A stretch of 64,000 nucleotides of DNA. Origin: Immersiella caudata. Lineage: Eukaryota; Ascomycota; Sordariomycetes; Sordariales; Lasiosphaeriaceae. How positions within the stretch are numbered: the first letter of the stretch is position 1; every line of letters starts with the position of its first letter. The stretch is taken from NCBI GenBank assembly GCA_030512335.1, contig JAULSU010000005.1, forward strand, positions 3,224,001 to 3,288,000. Direction: 5' to 3'. A program made the position numbers and the translations under genes. The notes below the pieces were generated by a model, which was not told the origin of the DNA, searched no databases, and saw only the letters and a list, made by a program, of their open reading frames with translations. Shown here in pieces: positions 31,917 to 45,051 of the stretch.

Positions 31917-34900
31917 GAGGCAGCGAAACGAGGGCCTTCCCGCACAACGTCTGGTTGAGAAGTGTGAGGAAACGAGAGGAGGAAAAAAACGAAAATTACT
32001 AGCACGACAACACAAACAACGACGGCAGCAACCACCGGGCCGTGTGGAAGGGTGCGAGGGGAGACGTCCGGGTTCGTCCTTGGCCCGGGCGGACAGGCTT
32101 TCAGGCCTGGGCCTTGTCGCCTTGGAAGCCAGGATTGGCCTTTGATTGTCGCTCAGGTACGGTGCCGCTTGAGCGACTCAGAGCGAGACCTGCTTGACGC
32201 TAGCGAGCGCACGGAGGCTTGCCCGCTGTAATTCAGGTATCAACAACCATGGGTTGCTTGGGTACAAACACCCTCCAATTTCTTCTGCTTCAATCTTGAA
32301 CGTCGCTAGGCGCCGCCTGAGGATTGGACGTGCCCGCCGTGTTGTGGGTGATAAGTTAAACCCCGAATTCTCACGACGAAGAGGCGGTTGAACGCTTGAT
32401 TGTGACGTCTCCATAGTGCTCGCCGTTATCCAACCCCATCGACTTACAAGAACCCAAGCCCAGCCAGACGGGAACCTGGAAATCTCTTGCCAACAGCGGG
32501 CAGGAAAGGCCCACAGCGATTGCCTGTCTTATTTCTGAGAACCATGGTCCCAATCCTTCGGTTGGTTGGTACCGCGGAGTACGCCCTCAGCACCTCGGTG
32601 TGGTTGATGTCCGCTTCAGCTATACCCCTCAAGGCGGGGATGCGTCCTGCACTGGAACGTTGGAATATTTCTGGCCAGGCTATACAAACAGGTCCCCGGT
32701 TCAACAAAGCAGAAGAAACAAGAGATGCTGATATCAACAGGTCAATCCAGGTCAATTGTCCTCTCTGTCTGCGGTATGTGAACAAAAACACTTTCACCAA
32801 ACAGGATCTACCGGGATCAGCGTCGGCGCAGACGCCAGGCAAACTGGTGGAAATGGGCGTCCAGGTTCTTGTTTGCAAAACACGTTTTCTCTGGGAGCCG
32901 CCCGCGGGGGTCGTCGCGTTGTGTCATTCCCCATCGATCTGGATCTTGCGTGGATCGCCTATCACTCGCCGACACGGCGTGTCCCAGGCGCAAAAGTAAA
33001 ATCCACAATGCACGTCTTGTCTTGTGGAAGGCGCCACCCCTTCTGCCCCACAGCACCTGTGGTTTGTTGGGGCTGTCCTGAGCTCCTGACTTGTCTTTTC
33101 GGGGTCACCGTCTGCGTCTTTGCAACAGGTTTTTCTGCATTTTTGCTTCCGCGAACACGAGGCCAGAGGAGTGGAATCCGTCCACAGAATCGAAACGGAC
33201 AATTAAAGCAGGTCGATCTCCACCACCCAAAGCATGCCGCCCGAGCTGCCCGAACTGCTCGGCAGCATGGAACCTGCAGGGTGGGATTGTCCACACAAAT
33301 CATCTCCGCACTCTTCATGCCAGCCTTGACACGCGCCGCTCTGCCAGGAATGGCATGAGATTTTGTCAGTTCCTGTTTTTCACCTGAACATGCCTTCGCT
33401 TGGCTCACTAGTGAACGCTCGCAAACCTACCTTATTCTCAAGGAACGATCAGCTTCTTCAATAGTCTAAAGCTAAGCGCTCCGCCTTGGCCCCGAAGCAG
33501 ACCGACCCCACCCCTTAACCCGGCTCCGGTCCACCGGCCTGCTGCTAGCAATGCGCGATGTCGAATACTTCCCTGGCGGCTGCTCCATCATCTTCTCAAT
33601 GACGTTGAAAGCGTGTCTCGGCCATCGTATTCCTCCCTCATGTGGTCTCTGACCTCAGTCCGTCTGCAACAACAGCTGCCGTTTTCCGCTACATTGCACA
33701 ACGGGGCATTTCCTCTTTGTTCTGGGTCCCTCGGTTTCCCTGGGGCAAAAAGGGTCCCGCTTTGATTCACTTATACGCACGGTATAGCAGAACCAACCCA
33801 GGTATAATACCACGCGCACCGGAGAAATCGCGAGCAGCAGCATCAGTGCGTGCGGGCTGTCGGTCGTATTGAGCCGTACCAAAACGCACCCTAAAGAATG
33901 TGCCTGTTCGGGATGGAACCCAACTCGGAACAACAGACGCAAGCTCTTACATACTCGGCGTCCCTGTCCCTGTTCTTCGCTCGCTTCCAGCGTGAAAGCC
34001 AAAGTGAAACCCCACTACCTAACCTATGAGAGGCACAGCATGGGAATATCTGATACCCCCGTCGGCGTCCCATGGGCCAACTGGAACCAACAGGCCAAGC
34101 CTCTTCCCTCACCGGTAGGATTTTGTTGCTCTCACAGGGTTCTCCGCCTTTTACCACCTCGTTTCCTCAGATGGCACCGATGCGCAACACCACATGGGAC
34201 ACAGCCTCTCGCATGTCGTCTGCTCCTGCTAGAACCAGATCTCCAGGCCCTTCCCGTGTTGGACGCGGCCCGAGCAACCCCATTGGCAGAGCCGGCGGAG
34301 ACCCGGGGGGCGTAGCTAAAGCCCATATGCCCGTCCAGAAAGAACAGCACACATTCAAGCGAGGTGAGGCGAGGCGATAAACGGGCCTACATTTCTGGCC
34401 GTGTTACGTGCCTCCGGGGCAAAGCCCTTCCTATCCTTTCCCCGCGCTTTGCTGCAGTCTTGTCCCTGACAGACAGGCAACTCTATCGCTGCGGTGCGGA
34501 GCAGCAGAAGTAAATTCTGGCGGGGCAGCGGGAAGAAGGGGGCCATGCAACACAACCTCCCTATAAGCACTATCGAAGAGGCTGCTAGTCATCTTTGTGT
34601 CATCCCACTACAGGAGCGCTCTGCGTCATGTTATTCGACGGCGCCTCGCCCCTAGGTTCGGTGTTGGGTGGTCTACCAATCAATCCATCAATGCGCACAG
34701 GGGGTAATGGGACCCCAATCTGTTGATTATCTCGCCTTACACAAGAGACGGCGTAAGGGACGGGACCCCTACGCACTGCGTCTCTTCGACGTGTCCCTGG
34801 ATGGCTCGATGAGCTGACTGAGGATTGATGACGCTTCCTTCGCTTGTTTTGGTGTCTTACACACGATTTACCTTACTCTTCTGGGCCTGTGGCCGCGGCT

Positions 34901-35160
34901 ACTGTTACCGCGCTGCAGGGCGGGCGGCCGTCGTGATCCATCAGGAGAGCCTTATTAGTGCCAACGGTACCTTGCCTTGTATCAACGGAGCTGCGTGCAT
35001 GATACATTGGGTATTACACAAAGCATTCGCACTCCCGTGCTCTCGCTCGCCCACCAAAAAAAAAGAAATCGAATAAAGTAGATGGCAAAGCAGAACAAGA
35101 AATTCGTACGTGACACGGTGAGACATGAAAGAAAACAAGTCATAGTGATGTATGGGTGCA

Positions 35161-35178
35161 GACAGACAGACAGACAGG
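35161..35178. repeat. GACA microsatellite
   Basis: Four and a half GACA units in tandem in noncoding DNA. Confidence 0.8.
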
Positions 35179-38100
35179 CACATCTAACCCTGGATCTCTG
35201 TGTTTCCTGCAGACCTTCGATATTGTTTACCAGGGGTGAAGGGCTGTACAGCTAGAAAAATATATTGCAACCCCCCGCGGGATCGCAAACTGAACTGTGG
35301 GGAAGTGAGTGAGAAACAGGGCGAAACATTGCATCCCCTGCCATCCCCACTGCGGTACAGAAAGTTTTTACCGTCCCTTCCCTCTAGGATAATTCTCTGT
35401 CGATTTTACCGTGAATTTTCTGGTTGGTGGTTTCATGTGCCTTTTTGGAGGGCATGGCGTGTCCCGATTCGCTGGATTTTGTTTCTTTTTTGTTCTCCAC
35501 ACACCTGGGTTGAGCCTCGCTCCCGTCCCTTGTGAAGGGAGAAGATAGAGAGAAAAGGCCACTCGGCCAGTTGCCCGGTCGTACCTGTCGGACGTAATCT
35601 GTTGCTCGCCACGGACGATCGGCAAAGACGTCGAGACCCGTCGGGAAGAGCGTCGAGACCCATTCCATACGAGACTATCGGCAGGAGGCAGAGAAGGGAA
35701 GAGAAGAGAGTTGCCGTCTCGCCTCTTCTTCCCCTACGCACAGTACGGTACGGAAGTATATCGTACGCGTCATTCTTCGCATCTCGAGACATCTTGCCTC
35801 CCGAAAGTCTTGCCGTTTCTCCCAGAACAGGTTGTCAGCATCGCAACATCGAACCATTGCCTGCTGTCTCGTCCCCTCTGCCGGTTTGTACCAAGCTGGC
35901 ACCGCGTGTTCGGGCAATATATCACCTGTTTCCTGCAGCCCAGCGGCCTGTGTGGCGCTCCGGGGTCTTTCTTGGACTTGTCCCTCTTACACATCTGAGA
36001 TAGGCATCAACCCAGCCCTGAGAGCCACTGTCGCACAAGTTCCGCCTCGTAACAGCACGGGAACTGGGTTGCTGCATTTCAAGCGCAAGGGTCAGTACTT
36101 TGCTCGTTCCCGAACAACAAGCACATTTGTCGTAATGGAAGCCGAAGGGAAGCAGCGAAAGCCACAACCGGGCCGCGGGACCTGCTTCCCGCTGCTGGTC
36201 GGCGTTTCCAGCATGGGACGGTTTCGACAATCACGGGATCTCCCTGCTAGGGACAAAGTGATTGTCAGATTTTATCCATCCCACCAACGGCTCGTGTCAA
36301 AGACGACAACAAAGGCTTGAAGAAGTGGTTGCGGTGCGCTAGCGCGGTTCCCGGGCCCTTTACCGTTGTCTCTAGTGCCGTTGCTCAACACACAGACGAC
36401 AGCCGAAGTGGAGATATGAGACGATGAGGCTTGCTCGAAAATAACCGTTGTGAAACTTGAAACATAACCGTCAGGCGGGGCCTCCTAGTGGCGGCTTACG
36501 AGAAAGACAACAAGTGAGCTGGGCTGGGCTGGGCTTCACTCGGCGTTCTCCAGAGCGACCAGGTTACTCCATCTTCGGGAGAAACGTCGGGTTATGTTGT
36601 TCAGCCCGGAAAGAAAGTGAACCAGAGGGCTGACATGTCCGATAGCAGCCCCGGTTTCGCTACAGAGTCGGAGGACAGAAGTGTTTTGCGAGCATCGGAC
36701 TGTTGGTGACCAGGGCTGGTGAAGGTCTGAAGATGGTTCTTGTGTCACCACCAAATCTAACTTGATGCTCCGAAGAGGACCGAGTCTAGTGACAGGACAA
36801 GGCTGAGCCCCTCATCGATGCTGGTGTGAGGCACGCACATGGCTAAAGCGCTGCTGCGACGGCGGCAGAGAGTGGTTACGGGCGACATCTGTGCGGCCAC
36901 AGGCATGTTTGCCTGGTCGTGAGTCTTTGTGACAGTTCGATCTGACATCTGCTTGCACAATTACCCGAGAGACGAGAGCAGTATTTCGAAAGGCCTGCTT
37001 CTCGCTGCGCTCATCGAGAAAAGACACCGAGACGGTGCCTTGATAGGCCGCGGAGCTACGTGGGGAGCAATATCTTGACGCATGTGACGAGCTTGGCCGG
37101 GACTTGCGGATGTGCTCGACATTTCTCCGTCTGCGGCGAGCCCTCGGACGCAATGCGCTGCAGCTGTGCAACTGCAACGTCGAGCCTGCCTGGGACTTGT
37201 TAGCAACTCGGCAGAGAGGAGAGCGAGAGAGCTCGCACGGCGGCTGTGTGTTGCGTGCCGCTGTGGAGCGACTGATCGGTGATGGGATCCAAGGATTCGA
37301 CGCTCAGCTCCTAAAAGCTGCAGCCGAGCTGCGACATTCTTGGACATTCATTCAGCGAAGACGCCGCCGCCGCGTTGCAGGCGGTGGAGATGGGCCGGTA
37401 CAGAAGCGGCCCAAACGTTATGCCGTCCGCTGGGAATGCCCAGGCTCGCCAGGCTGATCCCCAGCGCGTTGGAAATAGAGTAATGTGACAGTGTCGTGTG
37501 GTGATTTGCCGCAGAATCTTTGGTCGCCAGCGACGCGCGACGATTGGCCCAGCACGCGACACGCCCGCGACTTTTTGACATGACCGGGACCTGCCGCGTC
37601 CATCAATCGCGTCATCTCTGTCCCCCGATTCGGCAGCCGCCAAAAGCGTGAGCCCCGAGCCCCGAGCCCTGACTGAGCCCGGCCTTTGACTTGAGCCGCG
37701 AGAGCCTGGATCAAACCCTTTCTGCACTTTGCCACTGCGGAGAAGACTGAGAGTGAAATGGAGCTGGGAAGCAAGGGATGAAGCGCTCGGCCAGTCGTTG
37801 CTCGAAGCCACAAGGTTGCGTTCCAGGTTTTGACAAATTGGATGACCATTCGATGTCGGCAATCAGAGCTGAGAGAGCAGCAAAGGCATCCGCCTGGACA
37901 GACGAACTAAAGAACCTGACAGAGGGGGCTGCATTTCGTCAAGGCCAGACCGTCGGCTCAGGGCGTCGTCCTGCATCCAAGTTTGTGAGCATGTGTAGTG
38001 TGCGGGATATACGCGGCAAGCCGAAAAAGGATGGCTCATGACACCCCCAAAGGGATTTCTAGAATGGAAGCCGAAGCAGGATGTCTTAGCGGTGTGGTTG

Positions 38101-38472
38101 CCGGTGTCGTCGTCGTCGTCGTCTGTGCGAACAAGGGTTGTCGTCGAGGGTCTAGGGTCCCGGGATGTCTCGCATCGCCGCCCAATGATGAGCCACGGCT
38201 TGTCAGCTCCTGTCAGCTGGCAGCGGCCCCCACCCTTGCTTCGGCGAATCCCGCCATGACCCTCCACAGTCGAGACATACAAACATTGGCTGCACAAATG
38301 TTTTGAGACGACGCCGAAATCAAGTTGAACCGTGGAATTCAGAAGGGGCGCTCTCTGCGACAGTGGAAATTACTAAGTGGTAATTACGTGCCGCAGTTTT
38401 TCTACCCGTCCTTCCTTGGGAAAGCCGGGCAATTCAACGCCACAGTTTCAGCCCTCTCCGCAAAGCAGAAAA

Positions 38473-40840
38473 ATGGACGCCGAAATTCGGTCGGTGCTGC
38501 CGAACATCGACCCCGTGGTCTCGGAGTACTCGGCCGGCTACTTGACCCATGCCTCCACGGCCTGGTCCGGAGATGAGGATGCCACCGGCCCATCCCCACT
38601 CGCCGAGGCCGCCTCTACCATCACCGAGCTGCTGCTGTCGGCTTCTGGAAACCCCAACTCCGCTCTCCAGGAAAAGATCCGCTCCCTTGTGGACAAATGG
38701 GTCAACCGCTATGCCGCCGCCAACGCCGATGGTGGTGAGCGGAGGGCTCCGGTTGTCCGTCGTCTCGACCAGACCATCCACGTGGGCTCCCAGAGGAACA
38801 TGTCCTCGACCTTGGCCGTTGCCACAGGCGGAGTGGATCTGGAATCCGCAAACGTCCGTAAGGTCGAGTCCAGGGTCGACAAGAAGAAGCTCGAGAAGGC
38901 CGAGCGCAAGATTGCCGCCAAGCAGAGCAAGAAGGTGTTCAAGACGGTCGAGTACGAGGCCTCCCGTCTACTGAACCAACCCGAAGCAGCACAGTCGTAC
39001 GAAGAGTTCTACATGGCTGTGAACCCTCTGCAGCTGGGCGGTGGTGGCGGTGGAAAGAGCAAGGATATCAAGGTCGACAACTGCGATGTGTCCATTAGCG
39101 GAACCAGGATCTTGGCCGACACGACGTTGACGCTCTCGTATGGTCACCGCTATGGTCTTGTTGGTAACAACGGTGTGGGTAAATCGACGTTGCTCAGAGC
39201 GTTGTCTCGAAGAGAGCTTCCTATTCCGACGCACATCTCCATTCTTCACGTTGAACAAGAGGTAACCAGGCTCCCCCACAGCCCCCCATATGCACGCTTC
39301 GATGCTAACAGGTTGTAGCTTACTGGTGATGACACCCCCGCCATCCAGGCTGTCCTTGATGCCGACGTCTGGCGTAAGGTTCTGCTCAAGGAGCAAGCTG
39401 TATGTTCCTGTGGTAAACTGGCGTCTCACCCCATGTATGCTAACCCTGCGCTAGGAAATCACTGGCAAACTTGCCGACCTCGAAGCTCAGCGAGTCGGTT
39501 TGGCAGATACGTCGGCCGATGCTGCCAAAATCGACAAGGACAGAGAGGCGCTCGATCAACGGCTCGGAGATATTCAAGGCAAGCTTGCTGAAATGGAATC
39601 CGACAAGGCCGAGTCTCGCGCGGCCAGCATCTTGGCCGGTCTGGGTTTCTCTCCAGAACGTCAGCAGTTTGCTACCAAGACGTTTTCTGGTGGTTGGCGC
39701 ATGCGTCTCGCCCTTGCTCGTGCGCTGTTCTGCGAGCCCGACCTTCTCTTGCTCGACGAACCTTCCAACATGTTGGACGTCCCCTCCATCACTTTCCTCT
39801 CGAACTACCTCCAGTCATACCCAAGCACCGTTCTGGTGGTTTCTCACGACAGAGCCTTCCTCAACGAGGTGGCCACTGATATCATTCATCAACACTCGCA
39901 GCGACTCGACTACTATCGCGGTGCCAATTTTGAAGCCTTTTACGCCACCAAGGAGGAGCGCAAGAAGACGGCCAAGCGTGAGTACGAGAACCAGATGGCT
40001 CAGCGGGCGCATTTGCAGGCCTTCATCGACAAGTTCCGATACAACGCAGCCAAGTCGTCCGAAGCGCAGTCCCGTATCAAGAAGCTGGAGAAAATGCCAG
40101 TGCTCGAGCCTCCAGAGGCAGAGTACAGTGTCCACTTCAAATTCCCGGATGTGGAGAAGTTGTCGCCACCCATCGTCCAGATGTCGGGTGTCACCTTTGG
40201 CTACACAAAAGATAACATTCTCCTGCGAAACGTCGACCTCGACGTCCAACTCGACTCCCGCATTGGTATTGTCGGGCCAAACGGAGCGGGTAAGACTACG
40301 GTGCTCAAACTCCTCATCGGCAAGCTCCAGCCAACGAGCGGTGTCATCTCCCAGCACCCCCGTCTTCGCATTGGTTTCTTCGCACAGCACCACGTTGATG
40401 CCTTGGACCTCAACGCCAGCGCCGTGGGCTTCATGGCCAAGAACTACCCCGGCAGGACAGACGAGGAGTACCGCCGCCAACTGGGCGCCTTCGGTATTAC
40501 TGGCATGACTGGTCTTCAGAAAATGGAGTTGCTGTCTGGCGGTCAGAAATCTCGTGTTGCCTTTGCTTGCCTGGCTCTGACCAACCCCCACATCCTGGTT
40601 CTCGACGAACCTTCCAACCACTTGGATATTGAGGCGATGGATGCTCTCTCGGCGGCGCTCAAGGAGTTCCAGGGCGGCGTGTTGATGGTTTCTCACGACG
40701 TGACCATGCTACAGACAGTGTGCACATCGTTGTGGGTGTGCGATCACGGGAGCGTAGAGAAGTTCCCTGGCGATGTGCAGGCCTACAAAAAGAGAATTGC
40801 AGCACAGGCCGATGCTGCTGGTGTGGTAAAGCAGCACTAG
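38473..40840 (+). CDS. gcn20: GCN20-type ABCF ATPase, Gcn2 activator
   Basis: Three exons, 38473-39261, 39319-39399 and 39455-40840, give 751 residues, matching yeast Gcn20 (752). Residues 1-200 are the Gcn20/ABCF3 N-terminal region that in yeast binds Gcn1. Two ABC cassettes follow without membrane segments. The first has Walker A GNNGVGKS (about 231), signature FSGGWRMRLALARALF and Walker B LLLLDEPSNMLD. The second has GPNGAGKT, LSGGQKSRVAFA and ILVLDEPSNHLD. In yeast Gcn20 with Gcn1 helps uncharged tRNA activate the eIF2alpha kinase Gcn2, which raises GCN4/CPC1 translation. Splicing restores VEQE-LTGDD and KEQA-EITGK. Confidence 0.95.
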
Positions 40841-41833
40841 CCGGGCGTATGGTTAAAGATACACAGCAAATAAAAGTGATGTGTGTGGCGCGTTGCCTTC
40901 CATGTATCCGACCCTATCGTCCTGTCACGCACGTTATATGGTTGCCTCATCTACAAGTGAAATTCAGGAAGTAAACGAATGTCAACTGTTTACTTCTCAA
41001 CCAGGCAGCGAGATATCCGAATGGACCATATTGCAGCCGGTGCGGTTGTTACGGCTGCCTGCAAGTTTGACAAAATAGATACTCTGCTGACAGGCAGTTC
41101 CTGGCGTCATGATTGAAGCTTAAAACAAAGGTGCATGGGACGGGGCGGCACGGAGCGAGCCTCAAGCTTTTGTGAAAACACCGCGTCTAAAAAACCAGGA
41201 CGGTGATCCGGGCCTGTCCCTCTCACCACAAGAGCTACAATGAGCTAGGTAGACCTACAATGAACCACTGGACGAGCCAACGATGTTGACAACTGCCTAG
41301 TTGGGGGTTGGGATAACCCCACCAAACCATTTTACCCCACAAAATGGTGGAACATCCCGACCAGAGTATTTCTTGGTCGACGGCGGCCCTCTGTGTCTGT
41401 GGAAAAGGCTTTTTTGCGTACATTTGTAGCCTCTCTTGGAAGATAGGATCGGTTCTAGTTCACGTAGAATCGTTTGAAGGACAATCGAGGCCCTGAAGCA
41501 CTTCGCCGGTGGCTTTTCATGCTGAAGGGACAGAGCTCTTGGGTTGCCCAAGGCCCGTGAAGCATACAGAATTTCCCTGCACCACACAAGCGCGTCCATT
41601 GGCGTAAACAAGCGAGGGACAGGGCCCACACCCCTTCCCCATTCCTCTCTCGTGCAAGCCCCCACCCTTGTCGAGCACCAGCGGTGAAGGACCCGCCTCA
41701 AAATCAACAAATCTCGCCTTCCCTACCAACCTAACCTCAAACCTCAAACCACTTTCTGGTCTTCAGCGCCGCACGTCAGGTCCATCGTCTCCCTTGCTCT
41801 GCCCTCTTCATCAGCTTTTCATCAACCGCCATC
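40841..41833. other. Intergenic region between gcn20 and beta-tubulin
   Basis: About 1 kb with no supported gene. The last 200 bases are pyrimidine-rich (CTCTCGTGCAAG, CTTGCTCTGCCCTCTTC), fitting a strong beta-tubulin promoter/leader. Confidence 0.6.
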
Positions 41834-43588
41834 ATGCGTGAGATTGTAAGTAACCTCTGCCCTTGCAGCCGCACAATATTCTGCGACGCGTCCGGAAGGC
41901 AATTTAAACGCCTCCTGATCTACCCCACTCGACAGCCAGAGCTGCCGACATCGCCAGATTCAAAACCGGCGACAGCAACGAGCTCGATGGACATGTGCTG
42001 ACTAGACGTCTCCGAATAGGTTCACCTCCAGACCGGCCAATGCGTAAGTCGAAATATTCGGATGAGTGATGGGCATGGTATTGACAGCTCCGGCAGGGTA
42101 ACCAAATCGGTGCTGCTTTCTGGTACGTTTGTTTGAACCACCGGCAACACCAAGACAGAGAACTCAGGGACTGACTTCATCAATAGGCAGACCATCTCTG
42201 GCGAGCACGGTCTCGACAGCAATGGCGTGTACGTAAACCACTTCGATATCGATCGACAGGACCCCGGCTCACCGCCAATAGGTACAACGGCACTTCCGAG
42301 CTTCAGCTCGAGCGCATGAACGTCTACTTCAACGAGGTGAGTTGTTGAGACCGTGCTCTTCATCCAAAAGGGACATTTGATTGATCATCAACTGCTTGTC
42401 TAGGCCTCGGGCAACAAGTATGTTCCTCGCGCTGTCCTCGTCGACTTGGAGCCCGGCACAATGGACGCCGTCCGTGCCGGCCCGTTCGGCCAGCTTTTCC
42501 GCCCCGACAACTTCGTCTTCGGCCAGTCTGGTGCTGGCAACAACTGGGCCAAGGGTCATTACACTGAGGGTGCTGAGCTTGTTGACCAAGTTCTCGATGT
42601 CGTTCGTCGTGAGGCCGAGGGCTGCGACTGCCTCCAGGGCTTCCAGATCACCCACTCCCTCGGTGGTGGTACTGGTGCCGGTATGGGTACCCTCCTTATC
42701 TCCAAGATTCGCGAGGAGTTCCCTGACCGCATGATGGCAACCTTCTCCGTCGTCCCCTCTCCCAAGGTCTCGGACACCGTCGTCGAGCCCTACAACGCCA
42801 CCCTGTCGGTGCACCAGCTGGTTGAGAACTCGGACGAGACCTTCTGCATTGACAACGAGGCTCTCTACGACATCTGCATGCGGACGCTCAAGCTGTCCAA
42901 CCCCTCGTACGGCGACCTTAACCACCTAGTCTCCGCCGTCATGTCTGGTGTCACCGTCTCCCTCCGTTTCCCTGGCCAGCTCAATTCCGACCTGCGCAAG
43001 CTCGCCGTCAACATGGTTCCCTTCCCCCGTCTGCACTTCTTCATGGTCGGCTTCGCGCCCCTTACTAGCCGCGGCGCGCACTCTTTCCGTGCTGTCTCCG
43101 TTCCTGAGCTCACCCAGCAGATGTTCGACCCCAAGAACATGATGGCCGCGTCTGACTTCCGCAACGGTCGCTACCTCACTTGCTCGGCCATCTTCCGTGG
43201 CAAGGTCTCCATGAAGGAGGTCGAGGACCAGATGCGAAACGTCCAGAACAAGAACTCCTCTTACTTTGTTGAGTGGATTCCCAACAACGTCCAGACCGCC
43301 CTTTGCTCGATCCCTCCCCGCGGCCTCAAGATGTCTTCGACCTTCGTCGGCAACTCGACTGCCATCCAGGAGCTCTTCAAGCGTATTGGCGAGCAGTTCA
43401 CTGCCATGTTCAGACGCAAGGCTTTCTTGCATTGGTACACTGGCGAGGGTATGGACGAGATGGAGTTCACTGAGGCTGAGTCCAACATGAACGATCTCGT
43501 CTCCGAGTACCAGCAGTACCAGGATGCTGGTGTTGACGAGGAAGAGGAGGAGTACGAGGAGGAGGCCCCCCTTGAGGGCGAGGAGTAA
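41834..43588 (+). CDS. tub2: Beta-tubulin
   Basis: Six exons, 41834-41845, 42020-42043, 42097-42122, 42187-42228, 42282-42336 and 42404-43588, give exactly 447 residues, the usual length. It starts MREI, has the tubulin signature GGGTGAGMG, and ends in an acidic tail (VDEEEEEYEEEAPLEGEE). With alpha-tubulin it forms microtubules and binds GTP. Five introns crowd the first 53 codons, the standard filamentous-ascomycete pattern. Benzimidazole-contact positions carry the sensitive-type residues: His6, Tyr50, Phe167, Glu198, Phe200 and Leu240. The first intron is 174 bp. The MREI start codes for the MREI autoregulation motif known for animal tubulin mRNAs. Confidence 0.99.
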
Positions 43589-45051
43589 GCTCTCTTCGGC
43601 AATGTTCCCATATAACAGGGCCAGGTTGTCCTGCGCAGGTGTGCGATGGCCTTCTTGTTACTGTTGATAATCGATTATACGAGCTGGGTCAGTTAGCGAC
43701 TTTTCTGCTTGGAGTTTGGCCCCCTTTGAGTTTAGTGGAGGAGTTCTCGTTGTCGTTTCGTAATTGATCACGAAGGGCCATCTCAAGGCACCGGATGTAC
43801 TTGACATTCTGGTGTACCCTTCGCATAGTACATTAAGAAATACATGCAATTGCATGATATCTCCAATTACTTGTGTGTTCGCAGCGTGTTGATGAGATTG
43901 ATACTGAGGTCCCCTCCAAGGATGATTTTAGGCATGCATAGCTCGGCCTAAGAGTTGTTCGTTAGAGATCGGTGTAGCCTGGGTGAGCTTATCTATCTGT
44001 TCTTCAACTGTGCTTGCGCCGTGTGGCCAGCAGGGTGCTCATCTCTCGTAGATGGCTCACGCTCTCAGTATGTGTCGAAAAACCTGAGTTGTTCTGAGAA
44101 GGCTTTGTGGAACAAGGGGACAAAGGGCCATGATTCATCTGGAGATCTGGCTCGAGGATCCATGTGCTAGGGTATATTCTATTTCCCCAACATTCGGTCT
44201 TAGTTTTTGCTCTGTCCAGGGTTGCGATGCCCTCCGTGAGGGGCAAAATTGCAGTGATGCTGATGCTGCAGGCGGGAAGTAAGACTTGGTACGATTGGGT
44301 GTGGTTGGAGTCAACAACTGTCTTTGGACTAAAGAATGAACACAAGGGCCGGTGGTTATGCAAGTGTAAAATTCAAGGGAGCTTGTCGTGATAAAGATGT
44401 TGAATACTAAGGTGGGTGCATAAAGTTTAAGTGTAGATGCTGACTTGGGTGCTGCCTCGGAGTTCGCGAGTTTCCACGTTCGTCTAGAAGAGGCCTCGGT
44501 AGGGCAACAGCAATGCCCTCCGTTGGGGCGAAAATTGCAGTGATTTATGTCCCGGGACAGCTACCTGCGGACATTGGTTGCTCAGTGGACCTCAAAGGTG
44601 TCTAGAGGTCCCGAGACAAGAAGAATATAATGGTTTAGACGAGTGGAAAAATAAACAATACAGTTTATATTAAAATGGAATTGATATATGGAAGCGAATG
44701 CACGAAATCTGAGGATAAACTGCGTCTTGGGTGTTGCCGCAAAGTTGGTGAGTTTCGTGAGGAAGTCGTCTCTGAATGACAACACAGGCCAGTGAGTTCA
44801 GTCGTGAAGGGCATTTGTTGACAGAAATGACCAACTGTGAAGACGAGGTGCCGCAGTTCAAACAAAACAAATACATCGACCCAACTGGGCCACCGTACGG
44901 ACCTATGCACATATACATTCCATTGCAGGCAAACCAGGCCAGTCTTGCCTACAGCTCCCAACAGAACAACCACACTCCCAATCTTCTCAAGCTGCAGTAT
45001 TTTGTCTATCACAACCTAAAGCCGCCTCTCTCCCCCATCTGTAGTTTCACC
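43589..45051. other. Intergenic region with an imperfect tandem duplication
   Basis: No supported gene. It lies between the 3' ends of the convergent tub2 and nuo51 genes. A diverged duplication with 282-286 bp offset occupies about 44215-44775. Confidence 0.55.
44215..44775. repeat. Diverged tandem duplication, about 284-bp unit
   Basis: ATGCCCTCCGT followed by a G-rich spacer and AAAATTGCAGTGAT occurs at 44227-44258 and 44513-44544. CTTGGGTGCTGCC with GAGTTTC downstream at 44444 recurs as CTTGGGTGTTGCC with GAGTTTC at 44726. The constant offset (286 and 282) indicates one duplicated segment that has since diverged. Confidence 0.6.

Larger units (their letters stand above)
31305..38472. other. 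7.2-kb region without a convincing gene
   Basis: The longest intergenic stretch of the window. Open frames are short (at most about 245 codons), heavily overlapping on both strands and without domains. It contains a 20-A run (31897-31916), a GACA microsatellite (35161-35178) and several pyrimidine-rich patches. It may hold long leaders/promoters of the two divergent genes or noncoding RNAs; nothing in the sequence decides this. Confidence 0.5.

Noticed and set aside
39815..40696. 293-codon minus-strand frame
   Set aside because: It is antisense to the gcn20 ATPase cassettes and lacks any domain; a coding shadow.
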